Notes under the pieces: generated by a model
Told to the model about the DNA's origin: nothing
Seen by the model: only the letters and a program-made list of their open reading frames with translations
Databases searched by the model: none
NCBI GenBank assembly: GCA_021234535.1
Contig: CM037833.1
Location: 3,230,397 to 3,294,396, forward strand
Length of the DNA: 64,000 nt
Direction of reading: 5' to 3'
From: Stichopus chloronotus
Lineage: Eukaryota; Echinodermata; Holothuroidea; Aspidochirotida; Stichopodidae
Shown here: positions 12,181 through 24,608 of the stretch, in pieces
How the letters are laid out: each line of letters starts with the position of its first letter
How positions within the stretch are numbered: the stretch's first letter is position 1
Translations under genes and position numbers: made by a program

Positions 12181-15100
12181 GTGTTAAGACCTTTGCTGAT
12201 GTTTCTCTCCTTCTGTCTTTTCCTATTGGTGGAAGGTATTTGAGCTCCCTTTCAAGCAAAGATTAGCAATGCTTGCACATTTAGGAAGTTCCAATTTGAA
12301 AACTTTTACCTGTCAGTTAGGTAATAAAGTGTAGTTGCTGTACTAATTTCACAAGTCTTTGACATATAATGATGAAACTACATCTATGGATCTTCAGCTG
12401 GCATCATGCTGGTTTCTGATAAAATACTGTATGTCTGAAAGCATCTGTAAAGTATCTAAAAGCCCAATTTGGTTAAGTTCAGCAGGTACAATACACCTTT
12501 GAGTTTCTATTTAGTCCCCAATTCAGCTGTACAGTATTTGGTATCATGCTTCTTTTATTTATTACTCTTGTTTTGACAGTTAAAAGTGCTCACTTAGTTT
12601 TCAAAGCCTTAATTGGCTTTTAATTCCATCTGAGACATTTGTTTGGTCTGAAAATGGTGATTGACCAATGACCTCTGTGGAAAATGGGAGAAAGGTTGAC
12701 CCTTATCTTTCCCATAGGAATCATTATCTGAGATACAGCGCTCCTTCTGTCATCAAACAATGTAGAATAGATTTGTTTTCTGAAGTGGAGACAGTTGCAC
12801 ATGGAAAATTTCTGTTAGGGAAAAGTCTTACTGTACAATAGAGATAAATAAGTTATTACTTGGTCATATGATGGGGTAGATGGAGGAATTTATGTAGTTT
12901 ATATAATTGGCAGTCATTCCAACTGTCATATGAGTATATCTCTTGTTCCTGGGAAATTTGTACTGTACCTAGGCTACCACTGTGCAGGCTGGAGAATTCT
13001 TGGCCACCAGCGTTATCTTACATTACATGCATGCAGCAGGTATTGGAAAATGGTGTGCAGTATTAATGGCGTCATCTGGTATATCCTGTGGTTACTACAG
13101 TAAACTGCAACTCGAAAAAATATTAATGGAAGTGCATGTATTAGTGGCAAGGAATCACTAAGCCTCTTGGCTTTCTTGTTGGAAGTAGTATGAAATCCTG
13201 TTTCAGCTGCGTTAAATTAGTTAACTATTTTCCATTTGTGACAACTGCAGCCCTTAATTTTAGCAAGAGTGCAGTCATGACAATTTTTATTTCCAGACAA
13301 AACATATTTAAATACCTAATGTTTTGTGGAAGGAATATAATATCCATATTTTCAGAATCTTTTGATCGGTCATGTCCACTAGAATTTTTTGATGCACCGC
13401 AACATGTTGGTTGGTTAACCAGGGTTTTATGCAGTAATGAGTGTGCTGGGTCACTTGCGTCAAGTTGTGTGGTAGGTGAATATTTTGCCACCCACTAAAC
13501 TTAAAACTGATGCAAAAATTTTGCGGAATATGGCTGAAGCCAAATAGCCTTAAGAACATAAGCACTGGTCTAAATATTAATTCCTTGCTGATTGCTAATT
13601 AAATATACTACTTTTGCAGCTTCTAGCAGAAATGGATCGTATTCAAGACGGTGAAGACATATCCATCAGGTCCGTCGTTGATACCCTTCAGTTGCAAGCC
13701 CCTAGCTGGTCTTACTGAACCAGGAAAAGGCAAGAGGGCCCCCATCCATTCTTTGTGGAGACGACCACCGAGATGGCAGGATTGCACGGCACTGAGGAGA
13801 AGAAGAGTAAGTAGTTTGGCAGTGTTTTGACGAGTGTATTATTTGGGTGGACTTGGTTGAATTATATATTCCTTGTCTGATTTTGCCCCAATTAATACTC
13901 ACTACCTCAGTGTCTGGCTACAGCATTGGAGGCCATCCATCCTTGCTTTGAACTAATTTTAAACTGAGTAGAATTACCAAAAGTAAGGTAGCAACTCAAG
14001 TTTTAGTCTGGTTGCTCAAGTGACTTTGATAAATTTATAGCCATAATAAGCTTTACATAACTTTACAGGAGGTAAGTGTGAGGCCATATTCAAAATATAT
14101 GGGATGGGCAAGGCATCTTCTGCCTTGGCACAAATGTATGATTACCACAGTCAACAGCAGGGGCACTTTACCCATCAATTTAACCATCCACAGTATGCCT
14201 CATGTGTATGGCAGTGAAATTTGGTCAACTTACAAATGGCAAGTAAATAGGCTCACCAAGATCCACTCACTTCAATATATGCATATTGAATATCCCATGG
14301 ATGGATAAATTTTCAAAAGATGTTTCAGGAGAGCAGCTCCCAAGTATTTTGTCTTGCTGAAGGTGTATCAGTGGCTTGGTCAGTTCTATGGCTCTAACAG
14401 TGGTGTGTACCAGGGCTTGCAATAGAAATTTTATTTGCTACTTTTACCTGCGTACCTGCTACTTTTTTTTTTTTAGCTCGCATACTAAGTGTGTGTGAGG
14501 TATTACAGTGAGGCTGATGTCAGTCAATTTCTTAAAAGCCTTCTCTTTCTTCATTTTCTGAGATATTTGTCTGAAATTACATTACATTTTGACTGGCTTA
14601 ATTTATAGGTGAGTTGCAATGTAATTTTTGGACGAAAATTGGGTTTTGGGTTGCTTTTTTGCGCACGGCACCTCCATGTGACTCTCACGTAACAGCGATA
14701 AATGTCTCACATGATATGTTAACCTTTTTTCATTGGATATTTGTGTACTAATTGATGTACAATTGAGATTGGCTATGATGTCTTAAGTCCTTGGGTTGTG
14801 GCTGGCTGAAAGAAAAGAGTGTGACTTCACAAAGTATTTTAGAAGTTGTGATTGGGCAAGCAAAGCTGAGACCTGGCCTTGCAACTTATCCTGTTGGCTG
14901 AACGGCTGCCTTGAGTAGTGGTATATTGCTCCAGTAGTAGATAATTCTAATACAGCCCTAGTGTAATTACACAATAGCAGCAAAGAAAGACATTGTACCA
15001 TCTGTAGGTGGGTGTGGCTTTGTGTCTGAGCTAAATCTTTTCAGCATCACATGCGTACGTCCGTCGACATAAAGTTTAAGTACATGGAACATGGTTAGTC

Positions 15101-16094
15101 CAATCCGCTAGACATCAAGCCCAGTGAAGGAAACATCAGTCACAGGTAAGGTACCCTTTTATTTTATGCATATGTGTAATCTTTGTGAGTATGCTATCTA
15201 AATAAGTTTGATGGTGACATCTTTTAGGAATTCCAAAGAATGTAGACAAATTTCAGATGGTGATTTTCTTTTACATAGGATAGTCACATAGGCCTACCAT
15301 CTTCCCACTGCTAACTTAGTGTGCATAGAGGTTTAGAACTATCAGTATCATTGCTTAAGCAGTGTTATTCTGGTAAGAGTAAGACGTCATATCAAGAAAG
15401 TGCTCATTCGAATGGTATGTTTGTACGCGCAGGACCTAGTTCGCCTTTGCTACAAATTCCCCCAAAGTTGGCAAGAACGATTCATACATGTACAGTGGGC
15501 CTACTTTCACTACAAATGAGTGCATGACAGTGATACGTAGTTAAGTACATCTTAACTAGACGATAAGTTTACCCGTAAAACATGTTTTTGGTGACCATTT
15601 GAAGCATAAAACAGTTAAAATTCAGCATCATTCACTCACTTGAAGACTTGCAACTTATAGGCCTGCTCAACGTGCAGTTGCATACTGACTTAGTGTTTAA
15701 TAAGTTTAGTTTTTCAAGTCAAAGTTCATCCATTTCCCCATTTGGTAACTAGCATATGCAGAAAGGATGGATATGGTGCCGGATATTGTTTGTGTGAAGT
15801 TTGGTAAGAATTTTGTAAACGTGGGAGATAATGACCCTGGCGAGGGTGGGACTAATACCAGGTTAAAAAAGTGTGTTGGCGGTGCAAGGACTGAGATGTG
15901 GAGTGTAATGAGCTTAGGCCATATGACATAATGCACAGCTCTGTTCAAGGACTAAACTTGGAGACTCCATTTCCCACATCACAATATGCAAAATTCCGTT
16001 TTCCACTGCTATTTTATTCCAGTTTTCATTGTTTCTTTGAATTTCCGTTTCATACATTAACTAGAGCACCAATTGGTGCAGAAGCTCGTACCTC
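12181..16094. other. non-genic or intronic stretch
   Basis: No gene is supported. Two splice-like segments were noticed: 13,619-13,730, after TTTTGCAG, and 15,045-15,145, bounded by TTTTCAG and CAG|GTAAGG. The second has a stop in each frame, so at best it is a non-coding or untranslated exon. Confidence 0.4.
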
Positions 16095-17130
16095 AATGTC
16101 CTGAAGGTACCATTTATGTATCATTATGTCAAATTATAGGTACCACTCAGTATCATTATACCAAATCATCAACACTGTACAAGAAAATCTGTAGGACTGC
16201 ACAATTTTCAGAATTTCATAAACTAGAGCCCCAACATTGCAGAAGTTTGATCTTTTAGACTAACTGAAGTTCATGAAACAATTCAAAGTGCCCCTTTAAG
16301 TCCAAATACTGGTCAACATACCTGAGGGCAATACAGAGTTTCAGTTAGCAAAGCAACTGACACTGTCCAATTACTCAATTATCATTCATGCACGATAGGG
16401 ATATTTGAGATGTGTATGGCAGTTTGAAGGGGCACTTTAACAGTAGAAAAAGAGGTAATTTGCAGAATTCCATAAAATGGGCCATTGGGCCCACTATGGT
16501 GGTCTTAGACTCCCAATTCCTGAACACCCTGAAGGGACCAATAACTGAACATCATTGTGACAAACCATCAACATCGTACAATATAATCTGTAGGAGAAGA
16601 AGCATCTTGTAGAATTTCATAAAATGGACCAAAGGGTCCACATGGGACCTTGGACTGAAACTTTTTTGTACACACCAGATGAAGCACCACCCAGGGATTA
16701 TTGTGTCCAAGTTAAATATAAATCCATCGATGCATGTGTGAGAAGCAACATTTCAAACAGAATTTCACATAATGGGTCACTGGGCCCACATGTGACCTTC
16801 GACCAAAAATTCCTGAACACCCCGAAGGTACCACTAACAGAGTATTATTATGACAAACCATCAACACTGTACAAGAGTATCTGTAGGAGGAGAAGCATTT
16901 TGTAGAATTTCATAAAATGGGCCACAGAGTCCACATGGGACCTTGTACCAAAAATTCCTGAACACCCCAAATAGCCCACCACCTAGGGGACATTACATCT
17001 AAGTTTCAAACAAATCCATGAAAGCATGTGGGAGGAGAAGCATTTTGGACAAGTGTGGACAGACAGACAGACAGATAGATAGACTTTGCGTGATAACAAA
17101 AGCTCACACCAGCATGCTGGTATGAGCTAA
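16095..17130. repeat. tandem repeat of about 145 bp ending in GACA/GATA run and hairpin
   Basis: Segments beginning CATAAAATGGGCC or close variants occur near 16,476, 16,617, 16,769 and 16,910 (spacing 141-152), and CCTGAACACCC recurs at 16,519, 16,812 and 16,957. The array ends in a (GACA)n(GATA)n run at about 17,060-17,085 and a small hairpin around AGCATGCT at about 17,100-17,128. The open frame at 16,624-16,905 runs along the repeat units and is not a gene. This is the usual look of a non-coding dispersed repeat in marine invertebrates. Confidence 0.65.
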
Positions 17131-20100
17131 CAACAATTGCAAGTGTCTGTTATCTCCTGGTGATGCTCTGGCTCTATTGTCAGAATTGGCCCGCATGTAT
17201 ACTAATGTGCGGGACTAGTCTACGAGATATGATCCGCTTTAGAACGGTAGGCCTGTAGCAAAGACAAAGAATTATAGGGTACACTTCGAGTTCACATGAA
17301 ATCATTCGACATTACTTCAAAAGTTCAGTGCCTCACGAAATGTTGCACTGGGGTCTATTTCATGTAAACCAAACTGCAGTAATGCATTTCTAATTGCTCA
17401 AATGTACGAACACATCTAGTTTGAAAAAATACAAAATATCATGCAAAATCCTTCCATTAATTATCAGGTAAACATAGTTACTGTTAAGTGTGAACCAAGA
17501 TGCTCTCTGTAAACTACCTGTACCTAAGTTACCACTTTATATAATAGGTCACAGGTCATGTGGAATTTTTTCTTGATGAAACTATGTGAGCTATGTGATC
17601 TCTTGTAAGCTTACGTAATGCGTAGTGTTAGATCATAGCTTCTTGGTATGAGACAGCATTCTTCATTCGCTTTACAACTCTTGTACTGCAAGGTAGAAAA
17701 TAAAGATAGTAATCGTTTAAGTCAGAAGATGTTCTCCATCGTTCTTTTTGATCATTCCGTCACGATGTCATCCGCCGATAATTCGACAGTTTCGTTGTTA
17801 GATGTATAGCGAATAGCGTAACCCAGGTAACCACCTGAGATTACACGCATCGCCCGTGAAAGAACATGAAGAGGAGCCCATATTTTAAATTAATAGGGAC
17901 AGGGCCTATGTGACACCTGGACAGGATTTTGAGGTCCCTTGGTTCCCCACGCTATAAGTGATAAATAACACTGCAAGAGTGTTCTTGCTTGGAACAATGA
18001 CTGATGTGTATTTCTAGTTCTGTCTCTACATAAAATTTACAAAATGTACAACAATTATCGTGATGCATGACAATATCACTGTTTGGCTTAGACCTTTCAA
18101 ACTGAACTTTTCTCTTTTAATTAACATAAACGATGGGGTCAATAACCTTTCAATAAATAATGCTTGCATACAAAAAAACTCAAGGGGAACATAATCACTT
18201 TTCAATACTTGATGCATACAGTACATGACGCTTTAAATCACATTGACATACATAATATTACTTCCTACAACATTCCTCTTCGAACCCGAAAGAAGAGATA
18301 AACCCCCGAAGACTGACCTCTGATAAGTCCAAGGTATCCTTCAAGTTATATGTGTCATGAAATGGGCTGTATTTGTCATTCCTGATACTGCAGCCACAAA
18401 CTCCTAACATCCATCCAATATTGCCATATTTACAGATAAATCCTTTTTTTTTATACCTGCATCATGAATAAACAAGTAAGTGACTATTTAGTGACTATGT
18501 GTAAATTCATAATGTCAAGATATTCTCAGTTGACTTATGTTATCTGTTGATTAATGCTATAAGCTTCATTTCAAGCACAAGTAACAAATTCTCTAACCCT
18601 TACACTTGTGTTATTAATTCTGTATTTTCTTTTGTACAGATATTAACAAATCTCACCAATTGTGAAACACAATTAAGAAAGTTAGATATAACATGTATAA
18701 AACCAAATGAAATGCCAATACTGTGCAACAATTCACTTTATAGTATTTGCATTTTCACCACACTTTTAACAGTCATATCAATCTGCAAACTAGTGTACAA
18801 CAAATGTTGGAGATTCCGCCACACAAACTGTGATGTACTGTGGGAATACCATTGTTAACAATAAAGCCGCTATTTTGGTCGATACCTGACAAGTATGAGG
18901 AAAATAACCCAATTCCAAATTTTAGGAATCAATCAAAACACTAGAATAAGTTTAGATTATTCTTTACAGCAAGCATAGTCTCATAACTAAATTTGACTTC
19001 CTATAAATTCTTCATCTAAGCTCATCAGGTTATCCGACTGAAGTCATCAACTTGTCGTAACAACTTCTAATTTCATGTATTACCAACATTTCTACCGTCA
19101 GCCTCTGGCACAACATTTTTTTTTTCCTTGCACACTAAATGACAGGTGTAATGACATGTATCCAGGTGTCAAAGTTTGTAATATATATTACAAATGAAGA
19201 ATATAACATAATATACAAAATTTTATGAAAGGAGCTTCACAAACCAAGTGTGCTTTTACTGTAATTGCCATCTTATAGATATATCCAATAAAAGCAGGCC
19301 ACAATTGGAAAAGGTGAGATGTTATTCTGGAAGACCCTCCAACTGCCATGAAAATTTGCTGCAAATTGTGGAACACTCGTGAAGATTCTGTGCAGGAAAC
19401 CAACCAAGGTGCAGCAGCAACTTTTAATAACATGGAAGTTGATGTTTGCAATGATCTCCACCAACTCAGAACAGCTGGGCTCACAACGTTATCGGTAAGT
19501 TATGCTTCCACCAATGTTGCCATCATTCTTGAAGTACACAGGTCTACACAAAGGTAATGTGCATCTTTGTACATGTAAATGTATGTATTTATACATGTAT
19601 ATGTGTAAATCCATGTATGTTTATGTACGTACATACATGAAGACATCCACACACGCATGCCCTCACTAAGCTACATGCATGTATGGGGCTATGGATATAT
19701 TTGTAACATGTCTTCATTTCAAATCCTCTAGAAAGCTTCCAATTGACAATTCCTTTCTATTACATATCAAAACTGAGGGGAAATACCACATTACTGGAGT
19801 AGATCCAGAAGAGTAATTTCCTGCATGATCAACCGCATATTTAATCCCAAATAGTCAATGAACCATACCCTCAAATTCCAATTCTAGATTGTGTCACCCT
19901 TGACCCAACCCATCTGGACAATAACTCAATAACATTCACAACTAGTTCTCACTCCTTGATGCTTTAGATACACAATGTAAACCATAAACTATTTACATGA
20001 TAACCTGGCAACACCCATATAGTGAACATAGATGTAGTGGTAGTTATCTACGTTCCTTTAGTACCACTGCAACAGAGCAACATTACAAGTACTTTCCAAT

Positions 20101-20150
20101 AAAAGCCTCTTATGTATGTAAATCTCATTTTCTACATGCATAAAAGCATA
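17131..20150. other. non-genic stretch
   Basis: No gene is supported. AT-rich, with tetranucleotide-like ATGTATGT repeats at 19,560-19,640. An overlapping pair of open frames at 19,188-19,557 on both strands shows no recognised motif. Confidence 0.45.
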
Positions 20151-20444
20151 TACCGTATATTCCCTAAAAGACGCCCCCGGGGGCGTTTAACTTTTGAAAA
20201 GGGGGGCGTTTATTTCAGGGTATATTTTAATAAAAAATTAACTGTGGTTCGGAATCTTCGTCGTGTCGTGCGTGGATCTATGTGTGAAAAGGTAAACGTT
20301 TTTGACATTGTACAGTAGGCTACTGTTGTAACATTCACGTTACGCTTAATCTGTGGTTTAGGCCTGTAGCATGAGGAGGCCTCGGTCTACGCAGTTGTTA
20401 ATAATTTTGAGGGGGGGAGGCGTTTATTAGGGAATATACGGTAT
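20151..20444. mobile_element. 294-bp MITE with inverted ends
   Basis: The left end TACCGTATATTCCCTAA (from 20,151) is matched by the inverted copy TTAGGGAATATACGGTA (ending about 20,444). The next inner bases are also complementary with mismatches (ACGCCCCC on the left, GGGGGAGGCGT on the right). The interior is non-coding. The flanks suggest a short TA or ATA target duplication. This is a typical small non-autonomous DNA transposon; its superfamily cannot be told from the ends alone. Confidence 0.75.
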
Positions 20445-21850
20445 ATGTAGCCCACTGTCATATAATGCTACTTGAATTTTTTAAGAACAACCATTGAATG
20501 AAATGAATAATTTAACTTCTGCCTTCTGTAGGAACATACGAGTGTCAGAACATGGGGTTTCGGAACGTAAGTGTGTCAGAACATAGGGGTGTTACCCTCA
20601 CTTCAGTTGTGTGAGTTACAGCGGCATTGCTGTGCTAGTTTAATTTTTACAACTCACATACTTCACCATTATTAAGGTGAATATTATGCATGGTATTCCT
20701 AATTAAAATAGCAGGTGGATTGTGTTGTCACCTGCAACAAAATAAAAGTGACCTGCTACCTCACAGGTCGTATACCCGTACAGTGAGTGCTGGTGTGTGC
20801 CAAAAGACGTGTGCGATTAGAATTGCCATAGTATATCGACCAGCTGTGTGGCTGATGTTATTCTCTCAAAGAGGTCTGTAAGTGGGACGTGAAGGTCGCT
20901 GAGATGGCGAGAGTCCATTGCATTGAACCACTGTTAAAGCCGCTATCATTCAACGATGATGGAAAACGAGGCTTCCACCTCTACAGCCATAGTTGACACT
21001 GATACATTGAAGCTTTTGCTCAATGTACATTTTTGGCACTTTTCGAGGTTGTTGGACACACATTATACATTATTAGTTCTTTTATTTGCAATCAATATAT
21101 TTCTTTTCAATTTTTTTTTTAAAGCGTCAGTCAAAGCCGCCTTCCCAATGATCCAAGGGCTTCTCCAGAGAGATATTTCATAGATGTGTGTGGCAGAAAA
21201 TTGTGAGGTGAGGATTTCATATTGTACATCACATTATGTCAGAATGACATCAAACATAACAGTGTTTCTGTTTCTTTTCCTCTTTTTTATGCTTTTCAAA
21301 CATGTTTTTATATCGTATGGTTTTCAGATATGATCATGTAAAACTTTTTTACACCCAGGTGATGGTCACCCAACCTCAAAAGGTCTTTGAAATTCTTTTC
21401 GTTTTGTTTCTTGTGAAAAAGAAGTACTTTTTTCTGGAGAATTGAACTAAAGAATTTTTGAGAGAGCTACCTTAGTTCAACCCTCAAGAGTGCGATGTAG
21501 GACAGGGAGGCATAGAGGGCCATCAAGGAACGGAGACACCATTCGACTAAGTCAGCCTCAGTAGTCCTGAAAGTGGTATCTTGATTTTTGAATCACCACT
21601 TTCTTCTCAATTTGTTGGGGGAGGGTGAGGGGGCAGGAATGGTGGGTATCATGGATATTACACACTAATGTCTCACTAGAAGCAACAATTTAGTAAACAA
21701 AAAGTTGCATAACCAAGCCCTGGGATGGTGAATATTTTCCAAAGAAAGTGATTGTCCACAATCATTTGACAGATATTTTTTCCTTTCATAAATTAGAAAT
21801 GAGACTGAACAGCACATTTTAAGAGGTAGGTTAGTGCACAAACAAACAGC
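20445..21850. other. non-genic stretch
   Basis: No gene is supported. A hydrophobic open frame at 20,956-21,183 has no recognised motif and includes a poly-T run. Confidence 0.4.
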
Positions 21851-21946
21851 AAGAGTAGTATTAACCCATATTATATGGGTTAATGCTACTCTTGAATATA
21901 AGAGTAGTAGTATTAACCCATATTATATGGGTTAATACTACTCTTA
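21851..21946. repeat. two adjacent near-perfect palindromes
   Basis: The first palindrome (21,851-21,893) reads AAGAGTAGTATTAACCCATA to a centre near 21,872 and back as its complement with one mismatch. The second (about 21,897-21,946) repeats the same arms with an extra TAG. Both centre on ATATTATAT. They could fold into two hairpins side by side, or be head-to-head remnants of a tiny inverted-repeat element. Confidence 0.75.
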
Positions 21947-22934
21947 TACACAATACTGTGAGGCTATATGATATACCCTCACCATGACAGTATTGGAACA
22001 TGTCTAAAGTGACCAAAAAAGAACAAATTCATATTAGAAAGTGCCAAATCCCTCACAGAGAGATTTAAAAATTGTGTACACAAAATGAGTGCTCTTCAAT
22101 ACCATGTCTTCAGTACTGTACATACAGAGGAGGAAGTAGGATAATGATATGCAGTGCACAAAACTGAATGGAGAAGCAGTGCTTTGTCTATGTTGACGAT
22201 GCTGTTTTCATCCAAGATATTTTTGTGTTCTGTTGTAAGTGGAAGAATGCTTATGCCACGGTTCAAAATAAGTGTATGCCCACATGTCCTAAACAAGCTG
22301 AGTGAGACGATGTATACATTTTACTTGCTCAAACTTGCTAGTTGCAACCCTGACCTTGTGCTGTCTAAGAATTGTTTGTGATTACACTGTATATGGCTTG
22401 ACAACGTTTGTGTTACATAATGTTCTTAACAGTCGTGAAATCCACTTCCTTGTAAATGCTTAATCTAGTCCTTTTGTTTTTATTCACAGATTACCAACCC
22501 TGTATATATTTCTATGGATGCAGAGAAACCAAGAGAACTGATACCTTTTCCCTGTAAGCAGACAACATCAGTGTTACTTCTACAAATGACTGCAAGTGAA
22601 GGCAGGGTTTATGTGACCTCCATCCCCGTTTTCAATTTGCTTAAGGTTCATGCTCAATTTTTAAGGCTCCTTGGTGTGTTTAACCTCTTTATTGCTAACC
22701 TTACATTCAAGGATATAGCTAGCTGTTTGTGAGTGGTGGTTATATTTTCTGAAGTGGTGGTTGTGTAAATTGCTCATCCTTATATTTTAATATCAGTTTA
22801 CTTTTATTTTGGACTAGAGTGATGGTCACACAAGTCCACAAGTGGTGGTCGGTAGTATGTATTTCTCTCTGTAGTAGTGGTCGGCAGTTGTGAGTGCCGG
22901 CTAGAGCCGACCACTGCCGACCACTGTAGCTACA
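21947..22934. other. non-genic stretch with small hairpin
   Basis: No gene is supported. A hairpin at about 22,872-22,926 has arms AGTGGTCGGCAGT and ACTGCCGACCACT; related TGGTGGTCGG words lie just upstream. Confidence 0.45.
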
Positions 22935-23070
22935 TCCCTGCTTACATTTTATATTGTACTTAACCTTTTGTATCTTTTGTAAAGGGCCTCGGAGGAGATT
23001 AGCTTTATAAGCTAACCGAGTTTACCCTTTTAATTGTTTAAATAAAATAAAAATAAAATAAAAAATCTAA
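22935..23070 (+). mobile_element. probable non-LTR retroelement or SINE 3' tail
   Basis: A short hairpin-like segment (GATTAGCTTTATAAGCTAAC, about 22,997-23,016) is followed by an A-rich tail made of AAATAAAAT repeats at about 23,038-23,067. Tail-like simple repeats after a conserved hairpin are typical of the 3' ends of LINE- or SINE-type elements. No coding part is attached, so this is a 5'-truncated copy if the reading is right. Confidence 0.45.
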
Positions 23071-23638
23071 AGAGTTTGTAATAGAATGCACCATAGGCCT
23101 AGATATTTTGTGTAAGTGTAAGGTTGGGCTAAGCCTACTTTCTTAAATACTATGTGCCTTGGGCCTAAGGGCAAAGCCTGCTTTGCTCATAAACTTATTG
23201 CATGTAGTGCCCATGCGATAAGGGTAAAACAAAAATGTCCAAGCCTGCCAATGTAAATTTTGTTGTATTGTGTTTAATGTGTTAGCATAATTGTAACCAT
23301 ACACAAGGCTGAACCTGAAAGTTGTTCAAAACCTTTTGTATCATGCAATGTGTCATTGTATTATTCTGAGCCACTACGATAGTGTAGCCTATTGTGCCAG
23401 CCAAATTAAAGAACAGTGACAGGGTGCAGCCTGGGCACAGTGGTTTTATGGCCTGTAATTGTGATCGCCATGGAAACTGCACCATTATTGGGAACATGGT
23501 TCGATCCAAATGGAATCACAGATGACAAAAAAAAAGCATGCTGTGTTCTTAACTAGTGTGGGTGGCAAAGCCTATCACACACTTAGGCCATATAGTGCAG
23601 CCCGCAAAACCATCTGAAAAGATTGTGTTAAGTCATTG

Positions 23639-24097
23639 CAGAAACGTTTCTCCCCTAAGCCTACTGAAATTGTGCAACGTTACAGATTTTACACCTGCAT
23701 GCAACAAAAGAGTGAAAACATAGCCCAGTCTGTCGCACATTTACATCCGTCGGCTTAGAGATGGGTGTAATTTTCAGGGTCTTAACACAATGCTTAGGGA
23801 TAGATTAGTGGTTGGGGTAAAGGATGCGATTATCCAACGTAAGCTGTTGAGTGAAAGTGTGCTTACATTCTCAAAAGCCTACAATTTGGCTACAGCTATG
23901 GAATTAGCCCAAAAAGACCTTGAAGACATAAGGTCGAGCGAGTCAATCAGAAAGAGCCAAGTCTAAATTTGTTACAACAGGTTAGCTCTCAGCCAGAGTC
24001 ACCTAAGCAAGATTAAGATTCGGCTGAGCAAGTAAAGCTTATGGTATCAGATAGGAAGAGGATACCACCTGTTCAGCTCAAGGATTATGTGGTATAG
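23639..24097 (+). pseudogene. gag: gypsy-type retrotransposon gag remnant, with pol C-terminal tail
   Basis: The plus strand encodes the retrotransposon Gag core in two frames. The first piece (23,639-23,730) contains SPKPTEIVQRYRFYTC and a conserved QSVA block; the second (23,790-23,966) contains LRDRLVVGVKDAIIQRKLL, a typical end of the Ty3/gypsy capsid domain. A one-base shift near 23,740 separates them. At about 24,034-24,097 comes RKRIPPVQLKDYVV followed by TAG, the style of a gypsy pol C-terminus, so zinc knuckle, protease, reverse transcriptase and integrase are deleted. A polypurine tract and an LTR-like start follow directly. It is a dead, internally deleted element. Confidence 0.75.
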
Positions 24098-24245
24098 TAA
24101 GTAAAGTGCCAACATAGTATTAAGTTAACTTGCACACATTGTGCATTCTATATGAGTTACATGTTTAAAAAAAAAAAAGGTCGAAAGTCCAAGTTTTAAA
24201 GATACTAAAATTGTTGTTAATGACTTGTGATCCTACTTGTAAAAT

Positions 24246-24608
24246 AAAGAGGGAGGAATCTGTTGTACATTGATATAGCGCCATCACTCTTAGAGGTAGC
24301 TGAAACATGGCCGCCATCTTAATAATACCACACTGTTCTTCTTAGAATGTCTGTCATGTCTTATTTCATGTCTGTAACTTGTAATAACATAACATTAGTC
24401 TCAAATGATCATTCTGCCCCCACCCCCCCCAAAATACTCTATACCCTATATCTCACTCTTGTGTATAAAGGGATATGAGGTGTTTGTTTTAGACAAACAA
24501 GTATCTTTTTAAAACCAATGTTTTAAAGCCAGTGTTTACGGACATAGAAGGATAAATTATTTAGAATAAGGAAGGACGTAGCCTTCTCCATAAATCAGTC
24601 TCTCACAG
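24246..24608 (+). mobile_element. polypurine tract and probable 3' LTR
   Basis: AAAGAGGGAGGA (24,246-24,258) is a good polypurine tract. A segment starting TGTTGTACATTG (24,261) and ending CTCTCACA (about 24,608) fits a TG...CA LTR of about 348 bp. It holds a TATA box, GTATAAAGGG, near 24,461, as expected of an LTR promoter. No matching 5' LTR was found, so the right boundary is an inference. Confidence 0.5.

Noticed and set aside
16624..16905. Plus-strand 93-codon frame
   Set aside because: It follows tandem repeat units with matching repeats in the peptide and has no protein family signature.
19188..19557. Overlapping frames on both strands
   Set aside because: No motif, no start in good context, and both strands are open, as in chance frames.
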